Below, in pieces: positions 17,277 to 25,766 of a stretch of 64,000 bases of DNA (position 1 is the first letter of the stretch; the number at the start of each line of letters is the position of its first letter). Where the stretch lies: NCBI GenBank assembly GCA_900772845.1, contig CAAGSD010000022.1, forward strand, positions 18,701-82,700, read 5' to 3'. The notes beneath the pieces are model-generated. The model did not search any database, was not told the DNA's origin, and saw only the letters and a program-made list of their open reading frames with translations. The stretch is from Lachnospiraceae bacterium. Its GTDB lineage: Bacteria; Bacillota; Clostridia; Lachnospirales; Lachnospiraceae. Position numbers and translations under genes: made by a program.

Positions 17277-19040
17277 ATGATTCAGTCCAGAACACATAAC
17301 TGTAATGAACTTCGGATCGGTAACGTCGGTGAGAGAGTTACACTGGTCGGCTGGTTCGAGAACATGAGAAAAGTCAGCAAAAATCTTGGCTTTGTCATTC
17401 TGCGTGATTTCTACGGAACCACCCAGCTGGTAGTAGAGACCGAGGAAATGATGAATGTCATGGATGGCATCAACAAGGAGTCCACCATCTCCGTGGAAGG
17501 TGTGGTAAGAGAGCGTTCCAGCAAAAATGCAAATCTGCCCACCGGTGAGATCGAAGTAGTGCCCGATAAGATCGAGATCCTGGGAAAATGTATTTACAAT
17601 GCACTTCCCTTTGAGATCAATCAGTCCAAGGATGCAGACGAAAATGCCCGTCTGAAATACCGTTACCTGGATCTGAGAAATCCGAACATGAAGAAAAATA
17701 TCGTAATGAGAAGCCAGATCGTGGCAGAGCTGCGTCAGAGAATGTATGCTTTGAACTTCATGGAGATCACGACTCCTATCCTGACCTGTTCTTCTCCGGA
17801 AGGTGCGAGAGATTATCTGGTTCCTGCCAGAAATCATCCCGGCAAGTTCTACGCTCTGCCCCAGGCACCCCAGCAGTTCAAGCAGATTCTGATGGCCTCC
17901 GGTTTTGACCGTTATTTCCAGATCGCTCCCTGCTTTCGTGATGAGGATGCGAGAGCAGACCGTTCTCCCGGAGAATTCTATCAGTTAGATATGGAGATGG
18001 CATTCGCTTCCCAGGAAGATGTGTTCTCCATTGTAGAGCAGGTGCTGCCTCCCGTATTTGAGAAATACGGTATTTATAAAGAAGCTTCCAAGGCTCCGTT
18101 TGTACGGATCCCTTATCTGGAGGCTATGGACAAGTACGGTTCCGATAAGCCGGATCTGCGTATTGATCTGGTGCTGACCGATGCCACGGAAGTAATGCAG
18201 GGCTGCGGCTTTGCTGCTTTTGAAGGTCAGACCGTAAAGGCTATCGTAGTAGATGATTTCACCGCTACCCGTAAGCAGATCGATGCGATCTGTGCAGAGG
18301 TAGAGGTACAGACTGCACGCAAGGGCTTCTGGTTCCGTGTAGACGAGAACGGAGAGTTCGTAGGCGGTATCTCCAAGTTCTTACAGGACCGCAAGGAAGA
18401 AGTTATCAAGGCACTCGGCCTTAAGAACGGTGACTTCGTAGGTCTTGCAGCAGGCAAGAAGCTGGAAGCACAGAAGACAGCCGGTGTCTACAGAAAGCTG
18501 TTAGGCGCAGCCAGCGAGAAACATATGAAGAAGGATTGTTACGAGTTCTGTTGGATCGTGGATTTCCCGATGTATGAGATCGGGGAAGAGTCCGGCGAAC
18601 TGGAATTCTGTCATAACCCGTTCTCCATGCCCCAGGGTGGTATGGATGCGCTGAACAATCAGGATCCACTGGAGATCCTGGCATACCAGTACGATCTGGT
18701 CTGCAACGGCGTAGAGCTGTCCTCCGGTGCGGTGAGAAACCATGATCCGGAGATTATGATCAAGGCATTCGAACTGGTAGGCTTAGGCGAAGCTGATGTG
18801 AAGGCTAAGTTCCCTGCCATGTATAATGCATTCTGCTACGGAGCCCCCCCTCATGCAGGAATCGCTCCCGGCGTAGACCGTATGATCATGCTGATCTGTG
18901 GTGAGGAAAGTATCCGTGAGATCATTCCTTTCCCCATGAACAAGAATGCCATGGACATTATGATGGGAGCACCGGGTACGGTAGAGCAGAAGCAGTTAGA
19001 CGAACTGCATCTGGCAATTACCGCAAAGCCGGAAGAATAA
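17277..19040 (+). CDS. aspS: Aspartyl-tRNA synthetase
   Basis: A 587-residue bacterial-type AspRS. An N-terminal OB-fold anticodon-binding domain (RIGNVGERVTLVGWFENMRK) is followed by class II motif 2 (YFQIAPCFRDEDARADRSPG), the bacterial GAD insertion domain (about 290-410) and motif 3 (GIAPGVDRMIM). The ribosome site is GAAGGAG. It is co-transcribed with hisS and ends at a strong terminator. Whether it is discriminating or also charges tRNA-Asn cannot be decided here. Confidence 0.97.
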   Translation: MIQSRTHNCNELRIGNVGERVTLVGWFENMRKVSKNLGFVILRDFYGTTQLVVETEEMMNVMDGINKESTISVEGVVRERSSKNANLPTGEIEVVPDKIEILGKCIYNALPFEINQSKDADENARLKYRYLDLRNPNMKKNIVMRSQIVAELRQRMYALNFMEITTPILTCSSPEGARDYLVPARNHPGKFYALPQAPQQFKQILMASGFDRYFQIAPCFRDEDARADRSPGEFYQLDMEMAFASQEDVFSIVEQVLPPVFEKYGIYKEASKAPFVRIPYLEAMDKYGSDKPDLRIDLVLTDATEVMQGCGFAAFEGQTVKAIVVDDFTATRKQIDAICAEVEVQTARKGFWFRVDENGEFVGGISKFLQDRKEEVIKALGLKNGDFVGLAAGKKLEAQKTAGVYRKLLGAASEKHMKKDCYEFCWIVDFPMYEIGEESGELEFCHNPFSMPQGGMDALNNQDPLEILAYQYDLVCNGVELSSGAVRNHDPEIMIKAFELVGLGEADVKAKFPAMYNAFCYGAPPHAGIAPGVDRMIMLICGEESIREIIPFPMNKNAMDIMMGAPGTVEQKQLDELHLAITAKPEE

Positions 19041-19046
19041 TAAAAG

Positions 19047-19085
19047 GGCTGTCGCATGAAATGATTTCCATGTGACAGCCTTTCT
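19047..19085 (+). terminator. Intrinsic terminator of hisS-aspS
   Basis: Stem GGCTGTCGCATG / CATGTGACAGCC with a 10-base loop, then TTTCT. Confidence 0.85.
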
Positions 19086-19120
19086 ATTGGATGGATATGG
19101 CAATTTGTCAGGAGAAGAAT

Positions 19121-19801
19121 ATGGCTGTAGGAATTTATGTATTGCATCTGCATCCCGGGGAGGATGAGATAAGATGGAAGCTTTTACGGGAAGCGGCAGA
19201 ATGCGTGGATCCGGTGCGGTGTAAAAAAGCAGAACGGCTGAAAGGCATCGGAGCAAAAGCAGCCAGTCTCGGTGCCGGGATGTTGCTGCAAAAGATGGCA
19301 ATGGATCTGACAGAAGGCGTTGAGAATACCGATATCCTGTTCCTGGAAGAGGATGAACTGCTTGCAGTGCTGCAGAAGCCCCCCTTCTCTTTTTCCTATG
19401 AATATGGAGAACAGGGCAAACCGCAGATTGTAAATTTCCCGAAAAAATTTAATCTGTCCCATTCCGGAGACTATGTAGTCTGTGGGGTCAGCAACGGAGA
19501 AGTGGGAGTGGATATCCAAAAATGGGTACCCTACAAAGAGCGGACAGCAGAGCGTTTTTTTGCAAAGGAAGAATGGGAGCTGCTGCAGGAGAAGGATGAG
19601 CAGGAGCGTACGGAATTGTTTTACCGACTGTGGAGCAGAAAAGAGGCCTACGGCAAATACACCGGTCAGGGAATCGGCAGTGCTGTGGGAGAGGATTTCT
19701 CCAACGAACAGAAATGGCAGGAAAAGCAGATCTGTTTCAGGGAACGGATTCTGGAGGACGGTTATTCTCTGGCGGTCTGTTACGGAACAGCAGAAGTGTA
19801 A
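19121..19801 (+). CDS. 4'-phosphopantetheinyl transferase, Sfp type
   Basis: A 226-residue enzyme that transfers phosphopantetheine from CoA to carrier-protein serines. Motifs are FNLSHSGDYVVC, GVDIQKW (magnesium-binding Asp) and FYRLWSRKEAYGKYTGQGI with the W-x-x-K-E signature. The ATG at 19121 is chosen because AGGAG lies six bases upstream; an in-frame ATG at 19091 lacks a site. No peptide- or polyketide-synthase gene is within the window, so the target carrier protein is elsewhere; the gene stands alone between aspS and the ABC exporter. Confidence 0.92.
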   Translation: MAVGIYVLHLHPGEDEIRWKLLREAAECVDPVRCKKAERLKGIGAKAASLGAGMLLQKMAMDLTEGVENTDILFLEEDELLAVLQKPPFSFSYEYGEQGKPQIVNFPKKFNLSHSGDYVVCGVSNGEVGVDIQKWVPYKERTAERFFAKEEWELLQEKDEQERTELFYRLWSRKEAYGKYTGQGIGSAVGEDFSNEQKWQEKQICFRERILEDGYSLAVCYGTAEV

Positions 19802-19902
19802 GATGAAGGAAAACGGTAAATAGTAAAAGGGAGTAGAAGTACGAAAAACAGTTGTGTACTGCACGGTAAGTGCATGGAACAATGCATAGAAATGAGGATC
19901 TT

Positions 19903-21657
19903 ATGAAACGATTAATGATGTATCTGAAGGATTACAAGAAAGAGTCCATACTGGCACCGTTGTTCAAGCTGCTGGAAGCTTTTTTCGAACTGATGGTTCC
20001 TCTGGTAATGGCGAATATCATCGACTATGGTATTTCCAACCGGAACATGGGCTATATCGGTAAAATGGGACTGCTCCTGCTGCTGCTTGGCGTGGTGGGA
20101 CTGGCATCTTCCATTACGGCGCAGTTTTTCGCAGCCAAGGCAGCAGTAGGATTTTCTACCAAGCTGCGTCAGGCATTGTTTGATCATATTGAGGATCTGA
20201 GTTTTACGGATATTGATAAGGCTGGAACTTCCACCATGATCACCCGTATGACCAGTGATGTGAACCAGGTGCAGTCCGGTATCAATATGACCTTACGTCT
20301 GTTCTTACGTTCCCCGATCATCGTATTCGGTGCCATGATCATGGCATTTACTATTGATGTGAAATGTGCACTGATCTTTGTGGTGGCAATTCCTTTATTG
20401 TCCGTTGTGGTATTCGGTATTATTTTATCCACGATCCCCCTGTACAAAAAGGTGCAGTCCAAACTGGATCAGGTGCTGGGCATTACCAGAGAGAATCTGA
20501 CCGGTGTCCGTGTCATCCGTGCGTTCCATCAGGAAACAAAGGAAGAAGAGCGTTTCCGGGAGAATAATGAGGCATTGTCTGCCATGCAGATCTTCGTAGG
20601 CAAGATCAGTGCCTGCATGAATCCTGTGACCTATCTTATCGTAAACGGTGCTATCATTGCCCTGATCTATACCGGTGCGGTACAGGTCAACATCGGCAAC
20701 TTAAGCCAGGGTGAAGTCGTGGCGATCATCAACTATATGAACCAGATCCTGGTAGAGCTGGTGAAGCTGGCGAATCTGATCGTGACCATGACCAAGGCTC
20801 TGGCCTGCGCAGACCGTGTTGCTTCTGTATTTGAAATCGGGGCGGATGCTGCTTATACGGAGAAGGATACACAAGAGCAGAAGCTGGCAGATAAGGTAGA
20901 TCCAAAGGCACCTTTCCTGAATTTCAAGCATGTATCCCTGACCTATCAGGGAGCCGGTGCACCTACTTTGCAAGATATGAACTTCACCGTAAACCGTGGC
21001 GATACCGTGGGCATCATCGGAGGTACCGGTTCCGGTAAGACCTCCCTGGTGAATTTGATTCCCGGCTTCTACCCGGCAACAGAGGGTGAGATCCTGTTAG
21101 AAGGCAGAGATATTAAGACCATGAATGACGAAGAACTGCGTGGGCGTATCGGTGTCGTACCCCAGAAGGCGGTTCTGTTCAAGGGAACGATCCGCAGCAA
21201 TCTCCAATGGGGCAAAACGGATGCTACAGAAGAGGAAATGTGGAAAGCACTGGAGCTGGCACAGGCATCGGAAGTGGTAGAGGGCAAGCCCGGTAAGCTG
21301 GATGCTGCTGTGGCACAGAACGGTAAAAACTTCTCCGGTGGACAGAGACAGCGTCTGACGATTGCAAGAGCCTTGGTCAGAAATCCCGAGATCCTGATCC
21401 TGGATGACAGCGCTTCCGCACTGGACTATGCAACGGATGCAAAACTCCGTGCGGCACTTCGTACCCTGGAAAACAAGACTACGACCTTTATTGTATCCCA
21501 GCGTGCTTCCACCATCCGCCATGCGGACAAGATCATCGTACTGGATGATGGAGAGATCGCAGGTATGGGAACCCATGACGAATTATTGAAGGAGTGTACG
21601 GTATATCAGGAGATTTATTATTCCCAGTACCCTGAACAGAGAGGAGGTGTTCGGTAA
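19903..21657 (+). CDS. Heterodimeric ABC exporter, degenerate-site subunit
   Basis: A 584-residue exporter half: six membrane helices then an ATPase domain. Walker A is GGTGSGKTS, the signature FSGGQRQRLTIARAL and Walker B ILILDDSASALD, with Asp where the catalytic Glu normally stands. The partner gene has a normal Glu but an altered signature, the asymmetric pattern known for BmrC/BmrD-like heterodimers. The ATG at 19903 follows GAGGAT; earlier in-frame starts (GTG 19870, ATG 19882) lack a ribosome site. The stop overlaps the next ATG (TAATG). The substrate is unknown; drugs, lipids or peptides are possible. Confidence 0.93.
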   Translation: MKRLMMYLKDYKKESILAPLFKLLEAFFELMVPLVMANIIDYGISNRNMGYIGKMGLLLLLLGVVGLASSITAQFFAAKAAVGFSTKLRQALFDHIEDLSFTDIDKAGTSTMITRMTSDVNQVQSGINMTLRLFLRSPIIVFGAMIMAFTIDVKCALIFVVAIPLLSVVVFGIILSTIPLYKKVQSKLDQVLGITRENLTGVRVIRAFHQETKEEERFRENNEALSAMQIFVGKISACMNPVTYLIVNGAIIALIYTGAVQVNIGNLSQGEVVAIINYMNQILVELVKLANLIVTMTKALACADRVASVFEIGADAAYTEKDTQEQKLADKVDPKAPFLNFKHVSLTYQGAGAPTLQDMNFTVNRGDTVGIIGGTGSGKTSLVNLIPGFYPATEGEILLEGRDIKTMNDEELRGRIGVVPQKAVLFKGTIRSNLQWGKTDATEEEMWKALELAQASEVVEGKPGKLDAAVAQNGKNFSGGQRQRLTIARALVRNPEILILDDSASALDYATDAKLRAALRTLENKTTTFIVSQRASTIRHADKIIVLDDGEIAGMGTHDELLKECTVYQEIYYSQYPEQRGGVR

Positions 21658-23402
21658 TGCAGAAGAAAAATAATAAAGAGACGATGAAGCGTGTGCTGAA
21701 ATATATCCGGAAATATACACCGGCACTGGTCCTTTCTCTGCTGCTGGCAGGTCTGACCGTATTACTGACCTTATATATCCCGATCCTCACCGGTAATGCG
21801 GTGGATCTGATCATCGGCAAGGGACAGGTAGATATGGCCGGTATCTTTGCCATTATGAAAAAAATCGCCATCGTCATGATCATCACAGCAGTAGGCCAGT
21901 GGGTCATGAACACCTGCAACAACTATATTACCTATCATGTGATCCGGGATATCCGTACTGACGCTTTTGCAAAGCTGGAGATCCTGCCCTTAAAATATCT
22001 GGATGCCCATGCTTACGGTGATATTGTGAGCCGTGTTATTGCGGACGTGGATACTTTCGCAGATGGTCTGCTGATGGGATTTACCCAACTGTTCACCGGT
22101 GTACTGACGATCCTGTGTACGCTGGGATTCATGCTGGTGACCAATGTTCCCATTACATTGGTAGTAGTATGTATTACTCCGGTATCTTTCCTGGTGGCAA
22201 AATTCATTGCAACCAAGACTTACTCCATGTTCAAGGAGCAGTCGGAGACCAGAGGCGAGCAGACCTCTCTGATTGAGGAAATGATCGACAACCAGAAGAT
22301 CGTAAATACCTTTTCCAGAGGAGAAGAGGTGAAGAGTCAGTTCGGAGAGATCAACGGCAGACTGCAGAAATGTTCTCTGAAAGCCATCTTTTTCTCCTCT
22401 ATTACCAACCCGGCGACCCGTTTCGTCAACAGTCTGGTATATGCCGGTGTCGGTGTGTTCGGTGCATTCGTAGCCATGAAAGGCGGCATCAGTGTAGGCC
22501 GTCTGTCCTGTTTCTTAAGCTATGCAAACCAGTATACCAAGCCCTTCAACGAGATCTCCGGAGTGGTAACAGAGCTGCAGAATGCATTTGTCTGCGCCGG
22601 CCGCATCTTTGAATTGATCGACGAGGAGCCTCAGGTGCCAGATGCTGCGGATGCAAGAGTATTAGAAGAGACTCAGGGCAACGTAGATATGAAGAATGTA
22701 TATTTCCAGTATGTACCGGAGAAGAAGCTGATCCAGAACTTTAACCTGCAGGTAAAACCCGGTCAGAGAGTTGCTATCGTAGGCCCTACCGGATGCGGAA
22801 AGACCACTGTCATCAATCTGCTGATGCGTTTCTACGATGTGAACTCCGGCTCCATTAAAGTAGATGGCACCGACATCCGGGACATCACCAGAGGAAGCCT
22901 CCGTACCAATTACGGTATGGTACTGCAGGAGACCTGGCTGCGTTCCGGTACCATCCGTGACAATATCTGCATGGGCAAGCCGGATGCCACAGAAGAGGAG
23001 ATCATCCAGGCAGCGAAAGCTTCCCATGCCCACGGCTTTATCAAGCGTCTGCCCCAGGGGTATGACACCGTGATCACCGAAGACGGCGGCAGCCTGTCCC
23101 AGGGACAGAAACAGCTCTTATGCATTACCAGAGTCATGCTGTGCCTGCCTCCCATGCTGATCCTCGATGAGGCAACCTCCTCCATCGATACCCGTACCGA
23201 GATCAAGATCCAGAACGCATTCGCCAAAATGATGGAAGGCCGCACCAGCTTTATCGTAGCCCACAGACTTTCTACCATCCAGAGTGCTGATGTCATCCTG
23301 GTCATGAAAGACGGAAACATCATCGAACAGGGCAATCATGAAACCCTCCTGGCACAGGGCGGTTTCTATGCAAATCTGTATAATAGCCAGTTTGCCGTGT
23401 AA
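21657..23402 (+). CDS. Heterodimeric ABC exporter, catalytic-site subunit
   Basis: A 581-residue exporter half with six membrane helices and a C-terminal ATPase. Walker A is GPTGCGKTT, Walker B MLILDEATSSID with the catalytic Glu, and the switch His is in IVAHRLST. The signature is changed to LSQGQKQLLC. Translation is coupled to the partner by a one-base overlap with GAGGAGGTG upstream. Its stop codon is inside the first arm of a 12-bp inverted repeat that closes the foldable element downstream. Confidence 0.94.
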   Translation: MQKKNNKETMKRVLKYIRKYTPALVLSLLLAGLTVLLTLYIPILTGNAVDLIIGKGQVDMAGIFAIMKKIAIVMIITAVGQWVMNTCNNYITYHVIRDIRTDAFAKLEILPLKYLDAHAYGDIVSRVIADVDTFADGLLMGFTQLFTGVLTILCTLGFMLVTNVPITLVVVCITPVSFLVAKFIATKTYSMFKEQSETRGEQTSLIEEMIDNQKIVNTFSRGEEVKSQFGEINGRLQKCSLKAIFFSSITNPATRFVNSLVYAGVGVFGAFVAMKGGISVGRLSCFLSYANQYTKPFNEISGVVTELQNAFVCAGRIFELIDEEPQVPDAADARVLEETQGNVDMKNVYFQYVPEKKLIQNFNLQVKPGQRVAIVGPTGCGKTTVINLLMRFYDVNSGSIKVDGTDIRDITRGSLRTNYGMVLQETWLRSGTIRDNICMGKPDATEEEIIQAAKASHAHGFIKRLPQGYDTVITEDGGSLSQGQKQLLCITRVMLCLPPMLILDEATSSIDTRTEIKIQNAFAKMMEGRTSFIVAHRLSTIQSADVILVMKDGNIIEQGNHETLLAQGGFYANLYNSQFAV

Positions 23403-23544
23403 CGAGCCTGATCAAGACAAAGAAATGCCCCATTTGTGAGTTTACTCAACAAATGGGGTGTTTTTTTGGATTGTTACGGCGACAGCCGTCATCCGCTGAA
23501 AGCCCGCTAGGGCTTTTGGCGGATGCAGGCATGGCTCGTTACAC
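23397..23544 (+). repeat. Four-stem foldable element with 12-bp inverted ends
   Basis: Perfect terminal inverted repeat GTGTAACGAGCC (23397-23408) / GGCTCGTTACAC (23533-23544). Inside are three hairpins: CCCCATTTGT/ACAAATGGGG followed by a T-run (also a good terminator for the ABC genes), ACGGC-GACA-GCCGT, and CATCCGC-AAAGCCC / GGGCTTT-GCGGATG. There is no reading frame. The first arm contains the stop codon of the ABC gene. Confidence 0.6.
23428..23470 (+). terminator. Intrinsic terminator of the ABC exporter operon
   Basis: Stem CCCCATTTGT / ACAAATGGGG with a GAGT/ACTC inner pair, then TGTTTTTTT. It forms the first internal hairpin of the larger foldable element. Confidence 0.8.
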
Positions 23545-23688
23545 TTCCCCCGGCAGCGGCGCACCCTTTGCCCTTGCCTTTCTCTTTCGAAAAAAGACAG
23601 AAAATATATATAAAATTGTCGAAAATTGTAAAAATATACAAACACAGTAAAAATATTGAAAATAAAGAAAAATATTTAAAGAAATGTG

Positions 23689-23717
23689 TTGACAAATACG
23701 CAACCTTGTAGTATATT
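23689..23717 (+). promoter_or_regulatory. Strong sigma-A promoter in a gene-free region
   Basis: TTGACA (23689-23694), 17-base spacer, TATATT (23712-23717). There is no protein gene downstream until 24344; a terminator lies at 24047-24095. Confidence 0.75.
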
Positions 23718-23723
23718 AAACTT

Positions 23724-24095
23724 AACAAAAGAGAAACGGAACAACCCAACAAAGAAGGTTGGGAGAGAAGAACAAAAGAATCTATAGAAAGAGAGGTACA
23801 GTCCACCTAACAATTAAAGTCCTACCACAATCTTCCATGATGTACAACTGAATAGAACTACCAAAGAGAACCAAATTTACATAGAGAATATCAAGTACAC
23901 AGAAGAAAAAGTAATGAACAACAGAAGATAAAAATTATCTCACATTACAGTACATCCGTACAAAAGAAAAGTGGAAAGAGAACAAAAGACAAAATGGAAG
24001 ATAAAGCAAACAAAAGAAAGAGAGGACAGGCCATTGGAGCTTGCAGTCTGAGAGAGCGTGCTGATTGAAGTGATGATCGGTACGCTCTCTTATTG
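23724..24095 (+). ncRNA. Putative non-coding transcript of about 370 nt
   Basis: The region lies between a near-consensus promoter and a strong terminator hairpin (AGAGAGCGT / ACGCTCTCT, then a T-rich run). It is purine-rich, has an early hairpin CAACC/GGTTG near 23741-23762, and carries no open frame above about 24 codons. The longest with an ATG is at 23994-24068 (24 codons, ending in the terminator stem) without a convincing ribosome site. Motifs for tmRNA, RNase P RNA, SRP RNA or 6S RNA were not recognised. It could be a small RNA or a leader with tiny peptides. Confidence 0.45.
24047..24095 (+). terminator. Terminator of the putative non-coding transcript
   Basis: Stem around AGAGAGCGT / ACGCTCTCT with an AT-rich inner part, followed by TATTGTT. 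Confidence 0.7.
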
Positions 24096-24116
24096 TTGAA
24101 CAACTATTCAGATGGA

Positions 24117-24270
24117 ACAACTATTCAGAGCCTCATTCGCAAAATCGCATCTTCGATGCTTTTCTTTTGCTCATTGAGGCTACTTCGCCAAATTAAAATT
24201 AAAAAATGGTCTTACGAATGCCAGCATTCGACGCCCATTTATTAATTTTTACCTGGCTCTGAATAGTTGT
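24117..24270 (+). repeat. 154-bp structured repeat, family 2, copy 1
   Basis: Terminal inverted repeat ACAACTATTCAGA(GCC) / (GGC)TCTGAATAGTTGT. Inner stems are GCCTCA/TGAGGC, GCATC-TTC-GATGC, a long AT-rich stem ending AAATGG / CCATTT, and GAATGC-CA-GCATTC. It shares single-stranded blocks (CATTCGCAAAA, TTTTGCTCA, TACTTCGCCA, TCTTACGAATGC) with copy 2 at 30904-31056, while its stems differ but remain paired. A partial second copy of the left end (AACAACTATTCAGA at 24099) lies 16 bases upstream. There is no reading frame. Confidence 0.75.
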
Positions 24271-24343
24271 ACAATTTTCCAGTGGAAAAACCTACCGATA
24301 TCATGTACAATAGAAACGCAGTACATATAGAGGAGTTATGAAA

Positions 24344-25660
24344 ATGGATACCAACGGACAGAATCAGCAGGACAAAAGAGAAATCAGACGAAAAAGAAGA
24401 CAGAGAAACCAGATCATTGCATATATGGTCGTGGGAATTCTGATATTATTAATGGCAGCGGGAATTGCGTTTGCAGTCAGTAAGATCACCGGTATGAGCC
24501 GGAACCATGAACAGCAGCAGAATAAGGTAGATGAAATGCTGTCTGAGGAAGAAACGATCCCTGTGCCCACAGAACAGACAGAGACCGCACCGGAGCTGAC
24601 GGATGAGCAGAAACTGGATACGATTATCGATGAAGCAATTATCCAGAATATGCCTCTGGAGGACAAAGTAGCGGGACTGTTTATCACTACACCGGAATCC
24701 ATTACCGGAGTGTCTACGGCAATACAGGCAGGAGATGGAACGAAGGACGCTTTATCCAAATACCCGGTGGGCGGTATTGTATATGCAGCGAAGAATATAC
24801 AGTCTGCAGACCAACTGAAGCAGATGATCGATAATACGAAGCTGTACACCAGCTATCCTTTATTTATTGCCGTTGACGGAGAAGGAAGCGGTACCGATGC
24901 TGTGGCAGAGGCAGGACTTGGCACCAAAGTTGATTCCCCGGAGACCATTGCAGCTACCGGAGATACCAGTAATGCCTATACAGCGGGAACTACAGTGGGC
25001 AGCTATCTGGCGGAATTGGGATTCAATCTTGATTTTGCACCCTCCGCTGACCTGAATGTGATAGATGGTAATGCAGCCGGCAGCAGTTCCTATGGATCAG
25101 AGGCTGATACCGTAGCTTCTTTTGTATCCTATATGCAGGCCGGATTACAGGAACAGAAAGTGACAGCCTGCGTAGGACATTTCCCCGGTATCGGCAGTAC
25201 GACACAGAGCACAAAGGATGGCATGGCCAGCACAGACAGAAGTGCGGAAGACTTCAGATCCAATGAATTTGCAGCCTTCCAGACCTGTATTGATAACGGC
25301 GTGACTAAGATGATCAGTGTCAGCAATATGGCAGCATCATCTCTGACAGGAGACAATACCCCCTGCTCCCTGTCCAGTGCAGTGGTAACGGACATCCTGA
25401 GAAATGAACTGAATTTCCATGGTGTGATCGTATCCGGAGCCATGAACCAGGCAGCCATTACCAATTATTACGGAGCTGATGAAGCCGCAGTTATGGCCCT
25501 CCGCGCAGGCTGTGATATGATCTATGCACCGGAGAACTTTGAGACAGCCTACAACGGCGTGCTGGAAGCCGTACAGAGCGGTACCATCTCCGAAGAGCGT
25601 ATCAACGATTCCCTACGGAGAATTTACCGGATCAAATATGCGGATAAACTGGAACAGTAA
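24344..25660 (+). CDS. GH3-like membrane-anchored protein, active site lost
   Basis: A 438-residue protein with an N-terminal membrane anchor (about residues 22-45) and a domain of the NagZ-type glycoside hydrolase 3 fold (PVGGIVYAAKNI, FNLDFAPSADLN, GHFPGIGSTT, LNFHGVIVSGAMNQAAI). Catalytic residues of active NagZ enzymes are not conserved: the nucleophile Asp of the T/S-D-A-L/M motif is Gly365, the Asp-His dyad after HFPGHG is absent (IGSTTQSTKDG), and the substrate-binding D-Q-E-G-G is DGEGSG. It is therefore probably a binding or structural pseudoenzyme at the cell surface. The ATG at 24344 has AGGAG eight bases away; the in-frame ATG at 24338 is too close to that site. A terminator follows. 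Confidence 0.85.
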   Translation: MDTNGQNQQDKREIRRKRRQRNQIIAYMVVGILILLMAAGIAFAVSKITGMSRNHEQQQNKVDEMLSEEETIPVPTEQTETAPELTDEQKLDTIIDEAIIQNMPLEDKVAGLFITTPESITGVSTAIQAGDGTKDALSKYPVGGIVYAAKNIQSADQLKQMIDNTKLYTSYPLFIAVDGEGSGTDAVAEAGLGTKVDSPETIAATGDTSNAYTAGTTVGSYLAELGFNLDFAPSADLNVIDGNAAGSSSYGSEADTVASFVSYMQAGLQEQKVTACVGHFPGIGSTTQSTKDGMASTDRSAEDFRSNEFAAFQTCIDNGVTKMISVSNMAASSLTGDNTPCSLSSAVVTDILRNELNFHGVIVSGAMNQAAITNYYGADEAAVMALRAGCDMIYAPENFETAYNGVLEAVQSGTISEERINDSLRRIYRIKYADKLEQ

Positions 25661-25671
25661 TAGTAATTATA

Positions 25672-25712
25672 GAAAGGACGGTTATCAGTCAATAGGGATG
25701 CCGTTCTTTTTC
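25672..25712 (+). terminator. Intrinsic terminator of the GH3-like gene
   Basis: Stem AAAGGACGG / CCGTTCTTTTT (one G-U pair) around an 18-20-base loop. Confidence 0.65.
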
Positions 25713-25766
25713 CTTGGTTATTCGGGGGGTATAGCTCATGACATAAAGATGAAAGGAAAATAAAAA

